Positions 11,985-24,200 of a stretch of 64,000 nucleotides of DNA are shown piece by piece. Position numbers and translations under genes: made by a program. How positions within the stretch are numbered: the stretch's first letter is position 1; each line of letters opens with the position of its first letter. Source of the stretch: Cryptomeria japonica (Eukaryota; Streptophyta; Pinopsida; Cupressales; Cupressaceae); the NCBI RefSeq assembly GCF_030272615.1, contig NC_081411.1, positions 157,680,471 through 157,744,470 on the forward strand. Reading direction: 5' to 3'. The notes under the pieces are model-generated. The model was not told the DNA's origin. It did not search any database and was given only the letters and a program-made list of their open reading frames with translations.

Positions 11985-12114
11985 TTTCAAGATTGTGTAC
12001 TTTGTCTTCATATTCAGCCATCTAACTAGACCAATTGCTAAGGCATAGTGCATGTGTCTTCCTTGTTAGTATCCTTGCTGGAGATATAAACTTTTATTCT
12101 TATGGTGTTGTTCT

Positions 12115-13260
12115 TAGTATTATTCCTGGTAAGGGTAAAGGTCATGGCGGCAACCATGATCATGTTCTAGGTAGAGGTAGATGACATGGTCATATAGCTA
12201 CCCATCAGAATCCTTCACCTTAGGATACTCATGAGAGTGTTGAGGCAGAGTAGCATTAGTTAGTTCACCTAAGTGAGCAAAGGGATGTGAGTCAGCACAG
12301 TGAGTAGCCTAGTGTTCAATAGGTTCTAGAGAGGGATGAGTTGCATCAGATGTTTCAGGAGGTCCTGGGTCGATTAGGTCATAGGCTTGAGGTTGAGCAA
12401 CAGGATAATATGAAGTTTGGGGAATTTCACCAGTTTGAGCATGTGGATAGAGATAGGGAGAGGTCCCCTAGGAGGAGAGAGAATGTAGTTGATCAGGAGG
12501 CTGTAGTTGTTGGTCACATGAGGGTTTTTTTGAGATCTCACCCTCCTATATTTTATGGTTCAGGAAGTGTACTAGAGGCCGAGACTTGGCTTATTGATTT
12601 GGGCTAATGTTTTGCCATGCATCTGTATGGCAACAACACGTAGGCAAGATGGACCATCATGCATCTCAAAGGTTTTTCTTCCACTTGGTGGGGACTTGAG
12701 GAGCAGAAGATTAATGTGAACATAGGTTCAACTTCATGGGAGTTATTTCTAGAAAGGTTTGGGGCTTGTTTCCTTTCAACTCAGTGGAAATGGCATCGTG
12801 TAGATGAATTCCATGAGTTGCGTTAGTTGGGGATGACTATAGAGAAATATGAGCACAGATGTTATGAACTCAAGTAGTATGATAGTATAGGGAATAATGA
12901 GGCTATGTTGGTACAACACTCTATGAGGGGTCTAAATGACCATATCAGTGGAGGAGTTTAGGTGTTTGAGCCGACATTTGTAGAGTTAGTAATAGAAAAA
13001 TCTCGGCTAGTGGAGAAAAATTTATCCCGTACACTTGGTGGACAGAGTGAAATTCAGATTGGTAGTGCACCATATGTTGGATCTAGGGCTAGAGGTGGTC
13101 AGTCTCAGGCTGTTGTACCTTTTAGGGGTTTTCAGGCATCTACCAAGGGTGGTCAATAGTAGCAGTAGAATAAGAAGTTCCAAACTAAGAAGAAACAATT
13201 TTAGGGTCATCGTGGGGGTAAATCCTAAATTCAAGAAGGACAAGAACTGGTAGTGAGATA
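12115..13260 (+). pseudogene. gag: Chromovirus gag (degenerate)
   Basis: The frame reads through FLRSHPPIFYGSGSVLEAET, then WLIDLG and matches the retrotransposon gag domain typical of Ty3/gypsy elements. It continues through WWGLEEQKINV, WELFLERFGACF, VDEFHELR, and an SRTLGGQ region, then a basic Lys/Gln-rich tail near 13150-13210. About ten in-frame stops occur, at least seven of them TAG (for example near 12643, 12825, 12872, 12959 and a double TAG near 13156). Gag forms the particle. A zinc knuckle expected near the C-terminus is not seen. Confidence 0.75.
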
Positions 13261-13369
13261 GGAAGTGTTTTCCTAGTCAGTCCTTCCAGAGTGTTTCTCA
13301 GGCCTCTAATAGGGGTAGTTTTCAGTAGTCTAGTTTTTTTGGTATGGCCAATATGGTCACATAGCTTCT

Positions 13370-13892
13370 CATTATCCACAAAGATTTCATCAAACAGGGA
13401 CTCAGATACGTTCTTTTTTTGAGGCAACTATTGGGGATGCAGATCGATCTCACAGGGTATTTGCAGCAGTTGATAACCACCAGGAAGAGCATCAGGGAAC
13501 CGTTATTGAGACCACAAGTGTGGGGTGGTATATCTATTTCAGTCCTATTTGATTCAAGTTATTCTAATTCTTTTTTAGCTTCTTCCCTTGTGGAGCAATG
13601 TGGGATCGCATCTTCTATACAGGCGGATAGGTGGAGTGTAGAGTTGGCTATCAGTTCTTGTGTGGCTATAGATTCCTTCATTCCAAGGTGTGATTTGGAC
13701 TTAGGACCCTTTGATACCATATTTGACCTTCGATTCATTCCTTTGGGCTCTTATGGAGTTGTGTTGGGGATGGATTGGATAGCATCACATAGTGCTCATG
13801 TGGACTGTCGTCAGAAGACAGTAGACTGTTTAGATGACCATGGTAGGAAAGTGGAGATAGTGGGATTCATAGACCAATATCCCTCCATATGA
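13370..13892 (+). pseudogene. Chromovirus aspartic protease region
   Basis: Contains VLFDSSYSNSFLASSLVEQ, corresponding to the retropepsin active site DSGAS with Gly-Ala changed to Ser-Tyr, followed by SYGVVLGMDWIASHSAHVDC, the conserved ILGMDWL block of Ty3/gypsy proteases. A leading segment (SHRVFAAVDNHQEEHQ) is in another frame, so a frameshift lies near 13515. Retropepsin would cut the Gag-Pol polyprotein. The altered active site and frameshift make this copy inactive. Confidence 0.8.
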
Positions 13893-14044
13893 TCTCCACT
13901 GTACATCTTAAGTGGTGTATGCATCAGGGATGCCAACTTTTTGCAGTTTTTTTTTAGGACCTGGATGAGGAGAGAAGTCAAAAATTATTTTTCGATAGTC
14001 ACCCTCTTCTTTAGGAGTATGTCAATGTGTTTCCTAGTGACATT

Positions 14045-15350
14045 CTTGGTATGCCTCCGAAGTGAGATATAGACTTCAGAATTGACTTAGTTCGTGGAGC
14101 ATAACCTATTTCAAGAGAACCGTATTGGATGACCACTTAGAAGTTGAGTGAGCTGAAATTGTAGGGAATTGTTGGGCAAGGGGTTCATTTGTCCTAATGT
14201 TTCTCCTTGGGGTGCACTAGTTATGTTCATGAAGAAGAGGGATGGTTCCCTTTTGTTATGCATTTACTATCGACAATTAAATAAGGTGACCATTAGGAAT
14301 TGATATTCATTGCCTTGTATAGATGATCTCTTTGATCAGGTAAAAGGAGCCAAGGTGTTCTCTAAGATCGATCTGAAATCCGGGTATCATCAACTGCATA
14401 TATATGATGCAAACATTTATAGGACAACCTTTCATACCCATTATGGTCACTATGAGTTCATAGTGATACCATTTGGGTTGATGAATGCGCCTTCAGTGTT
14501 CATGAGCCTCATGAATGGGGTTTTCCACACCTATCTTGATCGGTTTGTCCTTGTGTTTTTGGATGATACTTTGATTTACTCTATAACTATGGAGGAGAAT
14601 GAGGACCATTTGATGTACGTATTGCAGTTTTTGAGGGAGAATTGACTTTGTGCCAACTTGGGTAAGTGTGATTTCTTCCAATCTGAGGTGAAATATCTTG
14701 GTCATGTGGTTTCAGAAGAAGGAGTATCCATGGATCCTTCTAAGATCCAAGCCATTGTAGATTGGCTAGTGCCAACTAATGTTTCTAAGGTACAAATTTT
14801 TATGGGCTTGGCTGGGAACTACCACCATTTTGTTCAAATTTTTTCCTGGATAGCTCACTCGATCATTTCTCTTCAAAGGAAATGGAAGAAATTTGTTTGG
14901 TTGAAGCAGTGTCAAGCAACCTTTTGTACTCTGAAGGAACTCCTTGTTAGTGCGCCAATTTTGGTAGTTCATGATCCATCGAGAGACTTCATGGTTTGCA
15001 TAGATGCCTCTCTTGAAGGAATAGGATCAATTCTTATGGAGGATGGTCATCTGGTAGCCTATGAGTCTCACAAACTCAAGGACCACAAGCTGAACTATCC
15101 TACTCATGACTTAGAGTTGGTAGGAGTAGTTCATGCTTTAGTCAGGTGGTGACATTTTCTATTAGGGACTCGGTTTGAGTTGCATAGTGATCACCGTAGG
15201 TTGTAGTACATTTTTATTCAGCCAAACTTGAATGTTCAACAATGGACATGGATGGAATTCCTCTGTGAATATGATTTTGAGGTTCGATATATTCAGGGAA
15301 AAGAGATTATAGAGGTAAATTCTTTGAGTCAGAGACAACATGACATTGAA
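14045..15350 (+). pseudogene. pol: Chromovirus reverse transcriptase and RNase H
   Basis: RT begins near PPKxDIDFRIDLVRG (about 14050) and continues through [59 protein letters not shown] and the catalytic motif FLDD at 14556-14567. The thumb follows (KYLGHVVSEEGVSMDPSKI), then RNase H (FMVCIDASLEGIGSILME, LNYPTHDLELVGVVHAL, ELHSDHRRL), ending near EVNSLSQRQ. RT copies the element RNA into DNA and RNase H removes the RNA. At least six stops, and local frameshifts near 14200. The two catalytic Asp of FLDD are preserved. Confidence 0.9.
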
Positions 15351-15419
15351 GCATTGTCACTTGGGGTAGATTTGAGAGAGAGAATCCTTGGGATTCTTCC
15401 ATAAGACACCTGGTATCAG

Positions 15420-15705
15420 GAGGTTAGAGCCATGACTAAGATGGGAAGGCCATTAGAGGGTAGATATTCTAGATATAACCTTGAGTTAGATGGTCTTCTT
15501 CGACATCTTGGGCGGATCTATGTACCTCCGTTGGATGGATTTTGTACTTTGATCATGACTAAGGCCCATAGTGCACCTTATATGGCACATCTTGGTGTCA
15601 AGAAGATGCACACAGATCTGAGATAGATATATCATTGGGTTGGCATGAAACATGACATTTCCGATTTTGTTTCAAAGTGTGCATATAGATCTAGATATGC
15701 TTTGA
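15420..15705 (+). pseudogene. Integrase zinc-binding domain, truncated
   Basis: Contains VPPLDGFCTLIMTKAHSAPY, AHLGVKKMHTDLR and VGMKHDISDFVSKC, matching the HHCC N-terminal domain of Ty3/gypsy integrase. The second Cys of the final CxxC pair and the whole catalytic core that should follow are missing. The reading passes within a few codons to the C-terminal region near 15705. Confidence 0.8.
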
Positions 15706-16219
15706 GAGATGGCGACAGGTTGAGGGGATTCGTGAGCATTTGGTAGTAGTGCAGGATAGGCAAAAGAAGTATGTCGATTCTCATAGAGTGGATTGTCAGT
15801 TCTCTATTGAAGACCCAATATTCTTGAGAGTGCATCCACGAAAGAGTCCGATCCATTATAGAAAGGGTTCTAAGTTGGTGCCTTGCTTGGTTGGCCCTTT
15901 TGAGATCATAAAGAGGATAGGACCTATTGTCTACCATCTTGCCTTGGCACTGAGCCTTTCCTGCATCCACGATGTCTTTCATATTTCTATTCTTAGACCA
16001 TATCATCCTGATGTGACCCATGTTCTTGATTGGAATGCATTGCAGGTCAAGGTTAGGAAGCTTTCCATGGAGCCCATGCACATTCTTCAGCATTGGGGTT
16101 TGACCCTCAAGTATCGTACCATCGACGAGGTAAGGATCCTATGGGACCCAAATGACAAGACCTTGGCTGTGTGGGAGGATGTAGCAAAGATGAGAGAGCT
16201 TTATCCATATCTGTTTTAG
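15706..16219 (+). pseudogene. Integrase C-terminal region with chromodomain
   Basis: The frame is open for 160 codons. It starts with HLVVVQDRQKKYVDSHRVDC and FSIEDPIFLRVHP, then LVPCLVGPFEIIKRIGPIVY and HDVFHISILRPYHPD, the usual integrase C-terminal fold. The last 55 residues (MHILQHWGLTLKYRTIDEVR, ILWDP, AVWEDVAKMRELYPYLF) match the chromodomain of Tekay/Del elements, which ties insertion to chromatin marks. This is the best preserved coding block of the element. Its intact state beside a deleted core is probably chance. Confidence 0.85.
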
Positions 16220-16239
16220 GCTTCCAGGAGTAAGCCAAG

Positions 16240-16254
16240 TTTTTTGGGGGAGGA
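16240..16254 (+). other. Chromovirus polypurine tract
   Basis: TTTTTTGGGGGAGGA directly precedes the LTR start TGTAGTACCCC at 16255. Confidence 0.8.
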
Positions 16255-16624
16255 TGTAGTACCCCTCCCTTGATTAGACTATTTTTTATACTAATTTTAA
16301 CCATGGTTTATTTTTTAGTGGTTTTTATGGATACACTATGTGGTGATGTTATATTCAGATATTATGCCATGATTAAATATGCTTTGATGTGTGATTCAGT
16401 GAATGTTGTTTATGCATTATTTCCTTATGGATGATTAGATGTTAACTTTATTTATGTGTTATTGACAATGGACTAACACATTTATCTTATGTATCAGTTG
16501 CATTATGTAGCTATCTTTATCTGTGGTGTTGGTATGGGGTGTGAGGAGATGATTGTCCATCACTCACTTCGGTGCGATATGAAATCTCATGATTATCCTT
16601 CACCAGTGTGTCTACCATGTTTGA

Positions 16625-16625
<1 letters not shown>

Positions 16626-16668
<43 letters not shown>
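16626..16668. repeat. (TA)n(TG)n microsatellite in the 3' LTR
   Basis: TATATATATA followed by about 16 TG units. The same place in the 5' LTR is where the minus-strand element 1-6700 inserted: sequence resumes at TATGTGTGGTTCGG. Confidence 0.95.
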
Positions 16669-16669
<1 letters not shown>

Positions 16670-17845
16670 GTTCGGTGATACACGAATTGCAAGTACATGG
16701 TACTTACTTCACCTAGCTCCACAAGTTTGAGCGTACTTAATTAATCCAATGGAAGTGGACGCGATAGTCTTAAGGCCCTAAATATCATCCCTAGCCTTGC
16801 TCGATAGTGAGCATTGTCAGTCTTTTGTCAACCTTTCCTATGTTGTTATTCGAGTCAAGTCTTTATTTTTCTTAGGCAAGTTTGTGCTATATGCATTTTG
16901 TGACTTTAATAATTTCTTCTAGTGTTATTTAATGTGAAATAAATTATTAATACCTTATGGTTATTAATAATTAATGTGTATTGCATTTATAAATTAAATT
17001 AAAGATAAATTAATATGGGCACCCTTTTATGGGTAAATAAATAAATCAAAAATTCTAGATTGATTATTAAATTAATTGTTTTAGCATATATCATTAGTGG
17101 AATTTATATTGTGTCATGTGTTTTTTTGTTAAAAGTTATTTAACTTTAAAAAAAAATTAAAATTACCTTGTTGAATTTTTTTTCTGTGTGAGGAAAATTA
17201 AATTCAAATTAAAACTTAAATGTATGGAATTTGGAGGAAAGTATTTCATTTTTCATTTTTAGGAAAGGTAGTAATTTCCAAGGAAAATAATTTTTTCCTA
17301 AAAGATATTTTGGGTAAAATTCCTTTATATTTGGGGATTTTTCCAAAATAGGGAGTTTTTTCATTTTGGGAGAACTTCCTCTATGTTGTTGAATGTGGAT
17401 TTTGCTAGAGGTGTTGAAATTTTTTTGAAGGGATTTTAGTTGGATTAAAGCTTTGGATTCATCTTCAATTTTCATTTCCAAGAAACCAATTAAAGGTAGT
17501 GTTTTAAATCTTGTTATGGAATTTTAGTGTTTATTATGAAATCTTTGTGTTTTGTTTTTGTGTTTCAAATGCTTTCTTGTATTCATCATTTTATGGGAGA
17601 AATTTTGCAACTTTAAATAAATTCTTGTTAAATTTGGAATTGGAGAATCTTGAATCCTGAAATTGATTGTTTTGTTGTTTGTATACAACCATGTTTTGAC
17701 CATTTCTATTGATTTTTCTGTTAAAAAAAATGCACAAGAAAGTAATTTATATTTTGTTGATTATCAAATCTGTTGTTGAATTTATTTAATTTTTATATTG
17801 TTCTGGGTAATTTTTTTTTATTAATTATTATTTTTATTATGGGTA

Positions 17846-18010
17846 TCCCACTCTTGGGAGCCACGACTGTGGCTTCTCCCATACTCATGGAAACCCATGA
17901 TTGTGGGTAGCCACTATGGGAGCCCACGACTATGGGAAACCATTGTCGTGGCCCCTCCCACAGTCACCCATAGTCCGTGGGTAATCCCTTGGTTGTCGGG
18001 GTGGAACCCA
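17846..18010. repeat. Palindrome array in the 3' LTR (shorter copy)
   Basis: Homologous to 7801-8014, with motifs GCCACGACTGTGGC and CCCATGATTGTGGG. It then diverges into GTGGAACCCACAACGTGG and joins LTR sequence without any microsatellite. Confidence 0.75.
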
Positions 18011-19754
18011 CAACGTGGACCCACAAACCCACACCTCTGCACTATGCCCTTGCCTCCTATTTTTTGGGGCCCAATATTTATATATTATTTTGTAAATTAT
18101 TTTTTAGAATTATTAAATTATGTTAGTGAATATGGATTTGAGGATTATACTATTTTTGGAAACTATTGAAGAAAATGATTTAAATTGGAATTTGTAAATT
18201 ATAGTTAAACTTGGTCAATATGATTTAGATGGAAAAACAAAATCTATTTTTGAATTTAATGATGCTTCTTGTTTTATTTGTGTTTGGCTTCGTAATTAAG
18301 TTATATTACAAGTTAATTGGCTATATGTTGAATCAAACCTTTTCATGTTTTCTTCCCTTCTGTGGTTATCTATCATGAGTAGACCGAAATGTCCAATTGG
18401 TTTAACCTAGATCTTAGGGTTTGAATGACCAAGTGCATTTCTTTAGTTGTGTTTTAACTCGTGTGTATGGTTGGTATTTATGTTTATTCATTGGGGTTCC
18501 ATTGGAATTTTTGTAGTGTCATAAGGAAGAGTGGCTTCCAAGTGGGGGTCGGGCCCAAAGTGGTTGACAAGATAATCCCCTCAGTAGTTGGATAATTCAG
18601 TGATAACCTAATAATGTATTAGGGGGTTTGGGTAGCTTAAACATTAATTAAGATTAATTGTACCCTACTCATGGTTGAGTGCTCATATAGAGCCAAGAGG
18701 CAGTGGGAAGGCCTCGAATGGAAAAACCAACAACCTTATCCTCACAAAAGGTTTGTTGGGTCCCCATGAGACTTGGATAGGGCAGTGGTTCGGGAGAGGC
18801 TACCAAGATAACCCAGGATGGGGATCCGGGCCTATGGAGGCCTACCAAATTAACCATTCCAAACTATGCTATGACACTCTTCCCTTATGTTCAATGTTGT
18901 GTAGGCTTGTGGATGTCACCTGGAGTTTTATGGTGGAGTCATGTTTGTGTGTTTATGTTTATGTAGTTACCTGATGTAATGTTTAGACTATGTGTGCAAT
19001 TTTTGTAGTTTTTTAGAGGGTCTTATTTCTATCTCCTAGTATGGTGGGGCGGTTCTTTTGAGCCATATGGTCTAGTGGTAGTGCCACTTTCTAGCGAGTG
19101 TTCATTCCTTTCATGTTAGGGTTGGTTTCACAAGTATTCTATTTGTTCTCAAGGATTTGTTCATCTCATGTACCATTTGGATCCTCTTTGTTATTCTTGG
19201 ATCATTCTTGTAGCTCTTGGACCTTATGTGGTCGAATGTATCATTTGTTATGTATGCCTTCATGGCAAGATTTAATTTTGATGTAAGCTATATGTACTCT
19301 TTGAGACTTGGTGTTTTAAGTGCAATGTAATATCATGAAAACCTTGTAATGTATATGTAGTGTATTATGATGATAATTAGATGGTACGATTTATATCTTT
19401 AATTAGAAACATTGATGTAATCTAAATGAATGTATTAGTATGAATGTAGCATATAAATGTTTATGATATTAAGTGCAATAGTATGAATCAATCATTGTTT
19501 ACTTAAATAAGTTCCTAATTGTGAAATATATTTTAAGTGGATTATTTACCTTAGGTAATGATTAGTTTAATTAAGTAATCTTCACTGGGAACCCTTTATG
19601 ATTTGTAGTTTCAATCTTTTGTTTGTGCAATTTTTAATGCTATGTTTGTCTTAATGCATATTTAATTTCAGTAATGTTTAAAAAAAAAACTTATTTTCGC
19701 TCTTCTTCTAGTGTTTTTGTTTAATCCTTTAGGGTTTCTTGGTGGGGCATTAGA

Positions 19755-21206
19755 CAAGGGGTTATTACTAAAAACAAAAAGGCTCCAAGTGAACTTGTTA
19801 AAGAGACCTCAATAATCAAATGTTTCAGCCACCAATATCAGTCTCAAAATTCTATTACAAGAACACATGTGATCACAAAAAAAGAGAAAGAGAATGCATA
19901 AATGATGAACCATGATTGAAAAAAAAAACCTATGAGCTAATGCTAAAGAGAGAAAAGAGAGAACATGAATGCCATAGGATAGAAAGGTATGTTACGTTAG
20001 GTGATCCATTTTGGGGAGGAGACTCAAAATAGTCTAGATATGTTTTGCTAGTTCCACTTACCCTACTACATATGCTATTGTCTAGTTTTATGAGTTAGGA
20101 ATCTCGTATTAAAATTGTTGGTCTTGTTTTGAGCATGAAACAACCTCTATAAGAGATGAAATAAAAATAAATAAATTTGATTGATCAAGAACATCTCATA
20201 TAAGACTTTGTTGGTTTGGTTTTGAGAATGTATACCCCCTTTAAGACATATAAAAATCTTGTGTCTTGTTTTGGGAGCAAAACATCTTGTATAAGATTTT
20301 TTTGGTCTAGTTTTGAGAATGACAACACCATATAAGACATGAAAAATATAGTATGTCAATATATTACAAAGAGGCTGATGTGAAATGTCCCCCCCTTAAG
20401 ATGGCAACATAGTCCTATGTTGATATCTTCAGGAAGCTAGAAATAAGGATACACACCTTCAACACCAAGGAGATATCATTTTAGGAAACAATGTTCATAA
20501 ATCCAAGATAAAGAGGCATTACTCTCATAAGCAAGGAAAAGATAGTTGAAAAAGAGATATCTTTCAACAAGTGTAAAGGAAATCCTTTAGAGGAGAAGAG
20601 ATTTTTTCTCAAAGACATCTACCTCCAAGAGGAGATTTTTAAACAAAAATAACATCACCAACCAAAAGAGAGGAAGGAGAAAAAGAATGCATACCTTCCC
20701 CTATTTCTAAGTGAAATGGATTCTTGATGAAGGATGCCATACTTTTGAAGCAAAGTGAAAGGTTTGTTTATAATAGATATATATTGCCAAGTGAAGAAGA
20801 GGTTGTAGACAAGGATACAACCTCTTCCATAAGATAAAATCCTTGAGAAAACTAACAAATTCATACAAAGAATGACATCATATCACAAGAAAACATCACT
20901 CAAAAAAGGAAAAGTGGATCCTTAAAAATGATAGGAGAGATCAATGCCCCCCAAGAATATGGACAATGAGAATGATTACAAAACCTCCAAAGAGAAATTA
21001 TAGCACTTCAAGCAAAGAAAAACATCTTAACAAGGAACACACATGTACTCACATGAAAGAATATTAAATGCGAGAAAAGACAACTCAAAAGAAGAGGCAA
21101 TCTTAAAAAGAAGAGAGGATTGAATATATTATCGTTTCTCCCCAAGAAATAAGACAGGGAAAATTAATGTTATTGTCCAAGTATGATTATTATTGAGAAA
21201 GCATCA
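19755..21206. other. Non-coding sequence left of the solo LTR
   Basis: AT-rich and rich in short A runs. No frame above 70 codons resembles a known protein. It continues on the other side of the solo LTR at 25377, so the two parts were once contiguous. A short run of C (TGTCCCCCCCTTAAG at about 20386) could be a polypurine tract read on the minus strand, but no LTR border could be fixed. Confidence 0.5.
20105..20350. repeat. Degenerate tandem repeat of about 60-70 bases
   Basis: Three or four diverged copies built around (T/G)GTTTTGAGAATG and TATAAGAC(A/T)T. Copies are near 20120, 20210, 20270 and 20320. No coding potential. Confidence 0.6.
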
Positions 21207-21211
21207 CCACT

Positions 21212-24200
21212 TGTAGTACCCCTGCCCTAATCAAATTCTAATCTTGGTTAGTTTATCTTAATACAATGATTATAGTCAGATGTTTGATTTAATGCATAGC
21301 TGTTGATGTGGTTTTCACAGTAGTTGTATGCAAGTTGTTTAGTGTTCCTATTTCGTGGTATTAATATCGGGCTAACGCTTTCATTAAGTTTATATATGTA
21401 TGCATGTATGACTCTTGGTTGTAGGAGATTTCAGGTACAACGCCGCATGAGTGTGAGGTTCGTCTTCACCTAGATTTGCAGGTTTGAGTGTACCTCTTGA
21501 ATCCTTAGAGTTGGATTAGTTGGTCGTAGGACCCTAGTTGACCATAGCCATTCTCAACTGAGCATCGTTAGTCGTCATTGGTTTTCCCTTTTGGTTGGGT
21601 TTGCGAGTCATCTATCTGATCGACTTTCTTGGTTTGCGTGCTTGGTGTGAATGGTTAAATTGATTAATTAGTCCTTAGTAATTATTTGATTCAATATGTG
21701 TTTGTGCATTAAAGATTATGGACTAAATTAATCGGGATTTTGTTATGCAATTATCGTTGATATTGGATTGTTCGTCCTAATTTGGGAGTAAGTCCAATTA
21801 AATGGTTGATTTTGAATATTAAATGCATTTTGTATATGCTGTTGAAAAAGAAAGTTTTGTATTTAATTGCAATAGATTTAATTGTATTCTGTTGGCTTTT
21901 GAAATTAGAAAGGTTAAATTGAATTAAATGAGGAAATCAATTTGGAATTGAAAACAATTTAATTTGTTGATATAGTTAGAAAAGAATTATTTTTGAGAAT
22001 TATTTTTAAATAAAAATTTTAATTCCAAAAATGGAATTTTGGTCAACTCTTCCTTATAACCTAAATTTTTGGAAAATTTTGAGGAGGGAAGTTTTTTGGA
22101 AAAATGGTTGTTGGAAAATATTTTTTTGAATGAAATTTGGGGGTTTTGGGAAGAAGGAATTATTCTGGATCTGGCAGGTGGGCTCTCCTTCAGCTCTTCC
22201 AGGAATGTGTATGAAGGTAGGAATTACCTTAACTGTTCTTCCTTGTTGCCATGGAAATAGTCTGTTGTTGAATGAAATTGCTTGTTGTCAAAATCCAATC
22301 TTTTTAATATTGTTATCAGATTGAAATTTGGAATTGTGGGTTTAGAACTATGCTTTTAGCTTGTGTTCTTCAAGAAAATTACATAGTTAAATCATTGTGT
22401 TAAAATGGTTCTTTTTGCCATGTCTGGTTTTTTTTTTTTTAAAATAAAAATAAATTTATTGGAGTTTTGATGTTCCTCAATCTATTTTGGGTGTTGAAAC
22501 CCATTCGTGTTTGAAGAAATGAACACCCATCAAGAATAATATGATACCAAAGCATATTTCATTTGAATCTGCTCATTTTGTAAATCGAAATTTATAAAAA
22601 CAAATTTGAGTTGAGGTTTTTTGTTTATAATACCGAACTGTGCATTTTTTTAAATAAATGAAAACTTGTGTTGGGGTTGGAGGGTGGGGAGCGGAGCTCT
22701 GCCCGCCTCCTCCTCCCCCCTACTGCTCGTTCACCGCTCGCAGTGGCCGCGGCTCACTGTGGTGGCCGCAGGGGGCCGCAGAACCTGCGGGCACCACAGT
22801 GGCGCCGCCCGCGTGGGTATCTCCTACAGCTAGGGTTTAGGCGACCAGCCATCCGCGTTGGGAGGTGGGCCCAGCCTTCGCCGCCCCTTTTAAAATGTTT
22901 TTTTTATAGTTTTTAAAATGTTTTTTTTAATGTATTTTTTTTTATTCAAAAAAAATTATATAATATTTTAATAGTAATTAATGGAACTTTTTAATTAAGT
23001 CTTCATTTATGATTAATGTGGCATATTTCTATTTAATGATTAATTTGATATTAATTAATGGTATAATGGAATTTATACGTTAAGTAATATTCAATTTCAT
23101 TTTAGGATTAATGCACCTTTTTTTAATTAAATTCTAGAATTGCTAAGTTCACTATTGAATATTGATTGGTTATATTTTGGACTAATCTTGGATTAATAAA
23201 TTTATATCTTACCTTCTAGCTAATTAGAATATTTGGCTAATCGAGGAAGTATTGTTTAAAAATAAAAGAGAATATTATGTTAATGGAAAATTGTTGAAAT
23301 ATGATATAATTACCAATTGATGATGTTAAATATTATCCAAGAACATATCATTTGAGTAATTGAGAAGTAAGTGAAATATTTTATCGTTGGATAATTGAAT
23401 TTAAACGATGTGCTTTTGGGAATTTAAATTAGTATCATTTGGGAAATTGTTTAGTTACTGATATGCTCATGTAGTAAAATGAATGGTTAATTTATATTTT
23501 CCTTTTGTTTGAGAAATAGACAATGGTACTATTGCTAATTGTGGTATTGTACTCACCTGGTAACGGTGATTTCCCGTCAATGCTTTTTGAAAACTTAGAT
23601 CAATCGGAGAATTGGATCAACTTTTATGCTTAAAGCAATTTGCGAAAATATTGTCTTTTTCGATTATTGCCTATGCGAGTTTAATTTCTGTATTCGCTTT
23701 TGATTATGAAATGGCAAGTCGTGCTTTGTTGGATAGGTCCCTGTTGTATGGATTGATTTGGGGTACCTGTTTCAATCCTCAGTTTCGAGTTGACTGTTGA
23801 TTTGTGGTAGTGTCATATTTGGTCATATCCTTTGTGTGGGTGTCGAATGATGATTCGTGTTTGACCAGATGGTTGTTCCCTTCTTCTTGAACTCTGTTCA
23901 TCTGACCATGTCTTTTCCCTAGTTTTGAGTTCGTCTGAGTTTAGTCTAGTGTCGTATGGGAAAGTGGCTTTCGATTGGGGGCTGCGCCCAAAGTGGCTGC
24001 TGGGTAACCCATCGAAAGTGAGTCTAATAAGTGATAACCTATCAGTAGATTAGAATGTAATCTCTAAGTAAGATAATTGTGCCTCACACATGGGACGAGT
24101 GCTAACATAGACTCGACATGCTATGGGAAGGACTGAAATGGCAAACCACCATCCTTGTCTTCATGAGAGGATGTGTGGGTCCACATGAGGCTTGGATGGG

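Larger units (their letters stand above)
6701..19754 (+). mobile_element. Tekay/Del-like chromovirus (Ty3/gypsy), degenerate
   Basis: Plus-strand element: 5' LTR (6701-11965, its first ~400 bases left of the window because of the nested element), primer-binding site, gag, protease, RT, RNase H, integrase remnants with a C-terminal chromodomain, polypurine tract, and 3' LTR (16255-19754). Very long LTRs (about 3.5 kb without inserts) with an integrase ending in a chromodomain are typical of the Tekay/Del chromovirus clade. All frames contain stops, so the copy is dead. The internal region is only about 4.3 kb because the integrase catalytic core is missing. The clade call comes from reading motifs, not from a phylogeny. 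Confidence 0.8.
16255..19754 (+). repeat. 3' LTR of the chromovirus
   Basis: 3.5 kb, starting TGTAGTACCCCTCCC and ending GGGGCATTAGA, one base from the expected CATTACA. It matches the 5' LTR and, more distantly, the solo LTR at 21212-25371 and the fragment ending at 51452. A conserved block reads GTAGTGTCATAAGGAAGAGT near 18513. No protein-like frame is seen in it. Confidence 0.85.

Noticed and set aside
20380-20400. Poly-C run TGTCCCCCCCTTAAG as an LTR border with polypurine tract
   Set aside because: No matching second LTR, primer-binding site or TG/CA border could be placed.
22658-22916. Proline/arginine-rich frames that could suggest a coding exon or CpG island of a host gene
   Set aside because: They sit inside a solo LTR with verified ends and duplication; codon content follows from GC-rich palindromic sequence.
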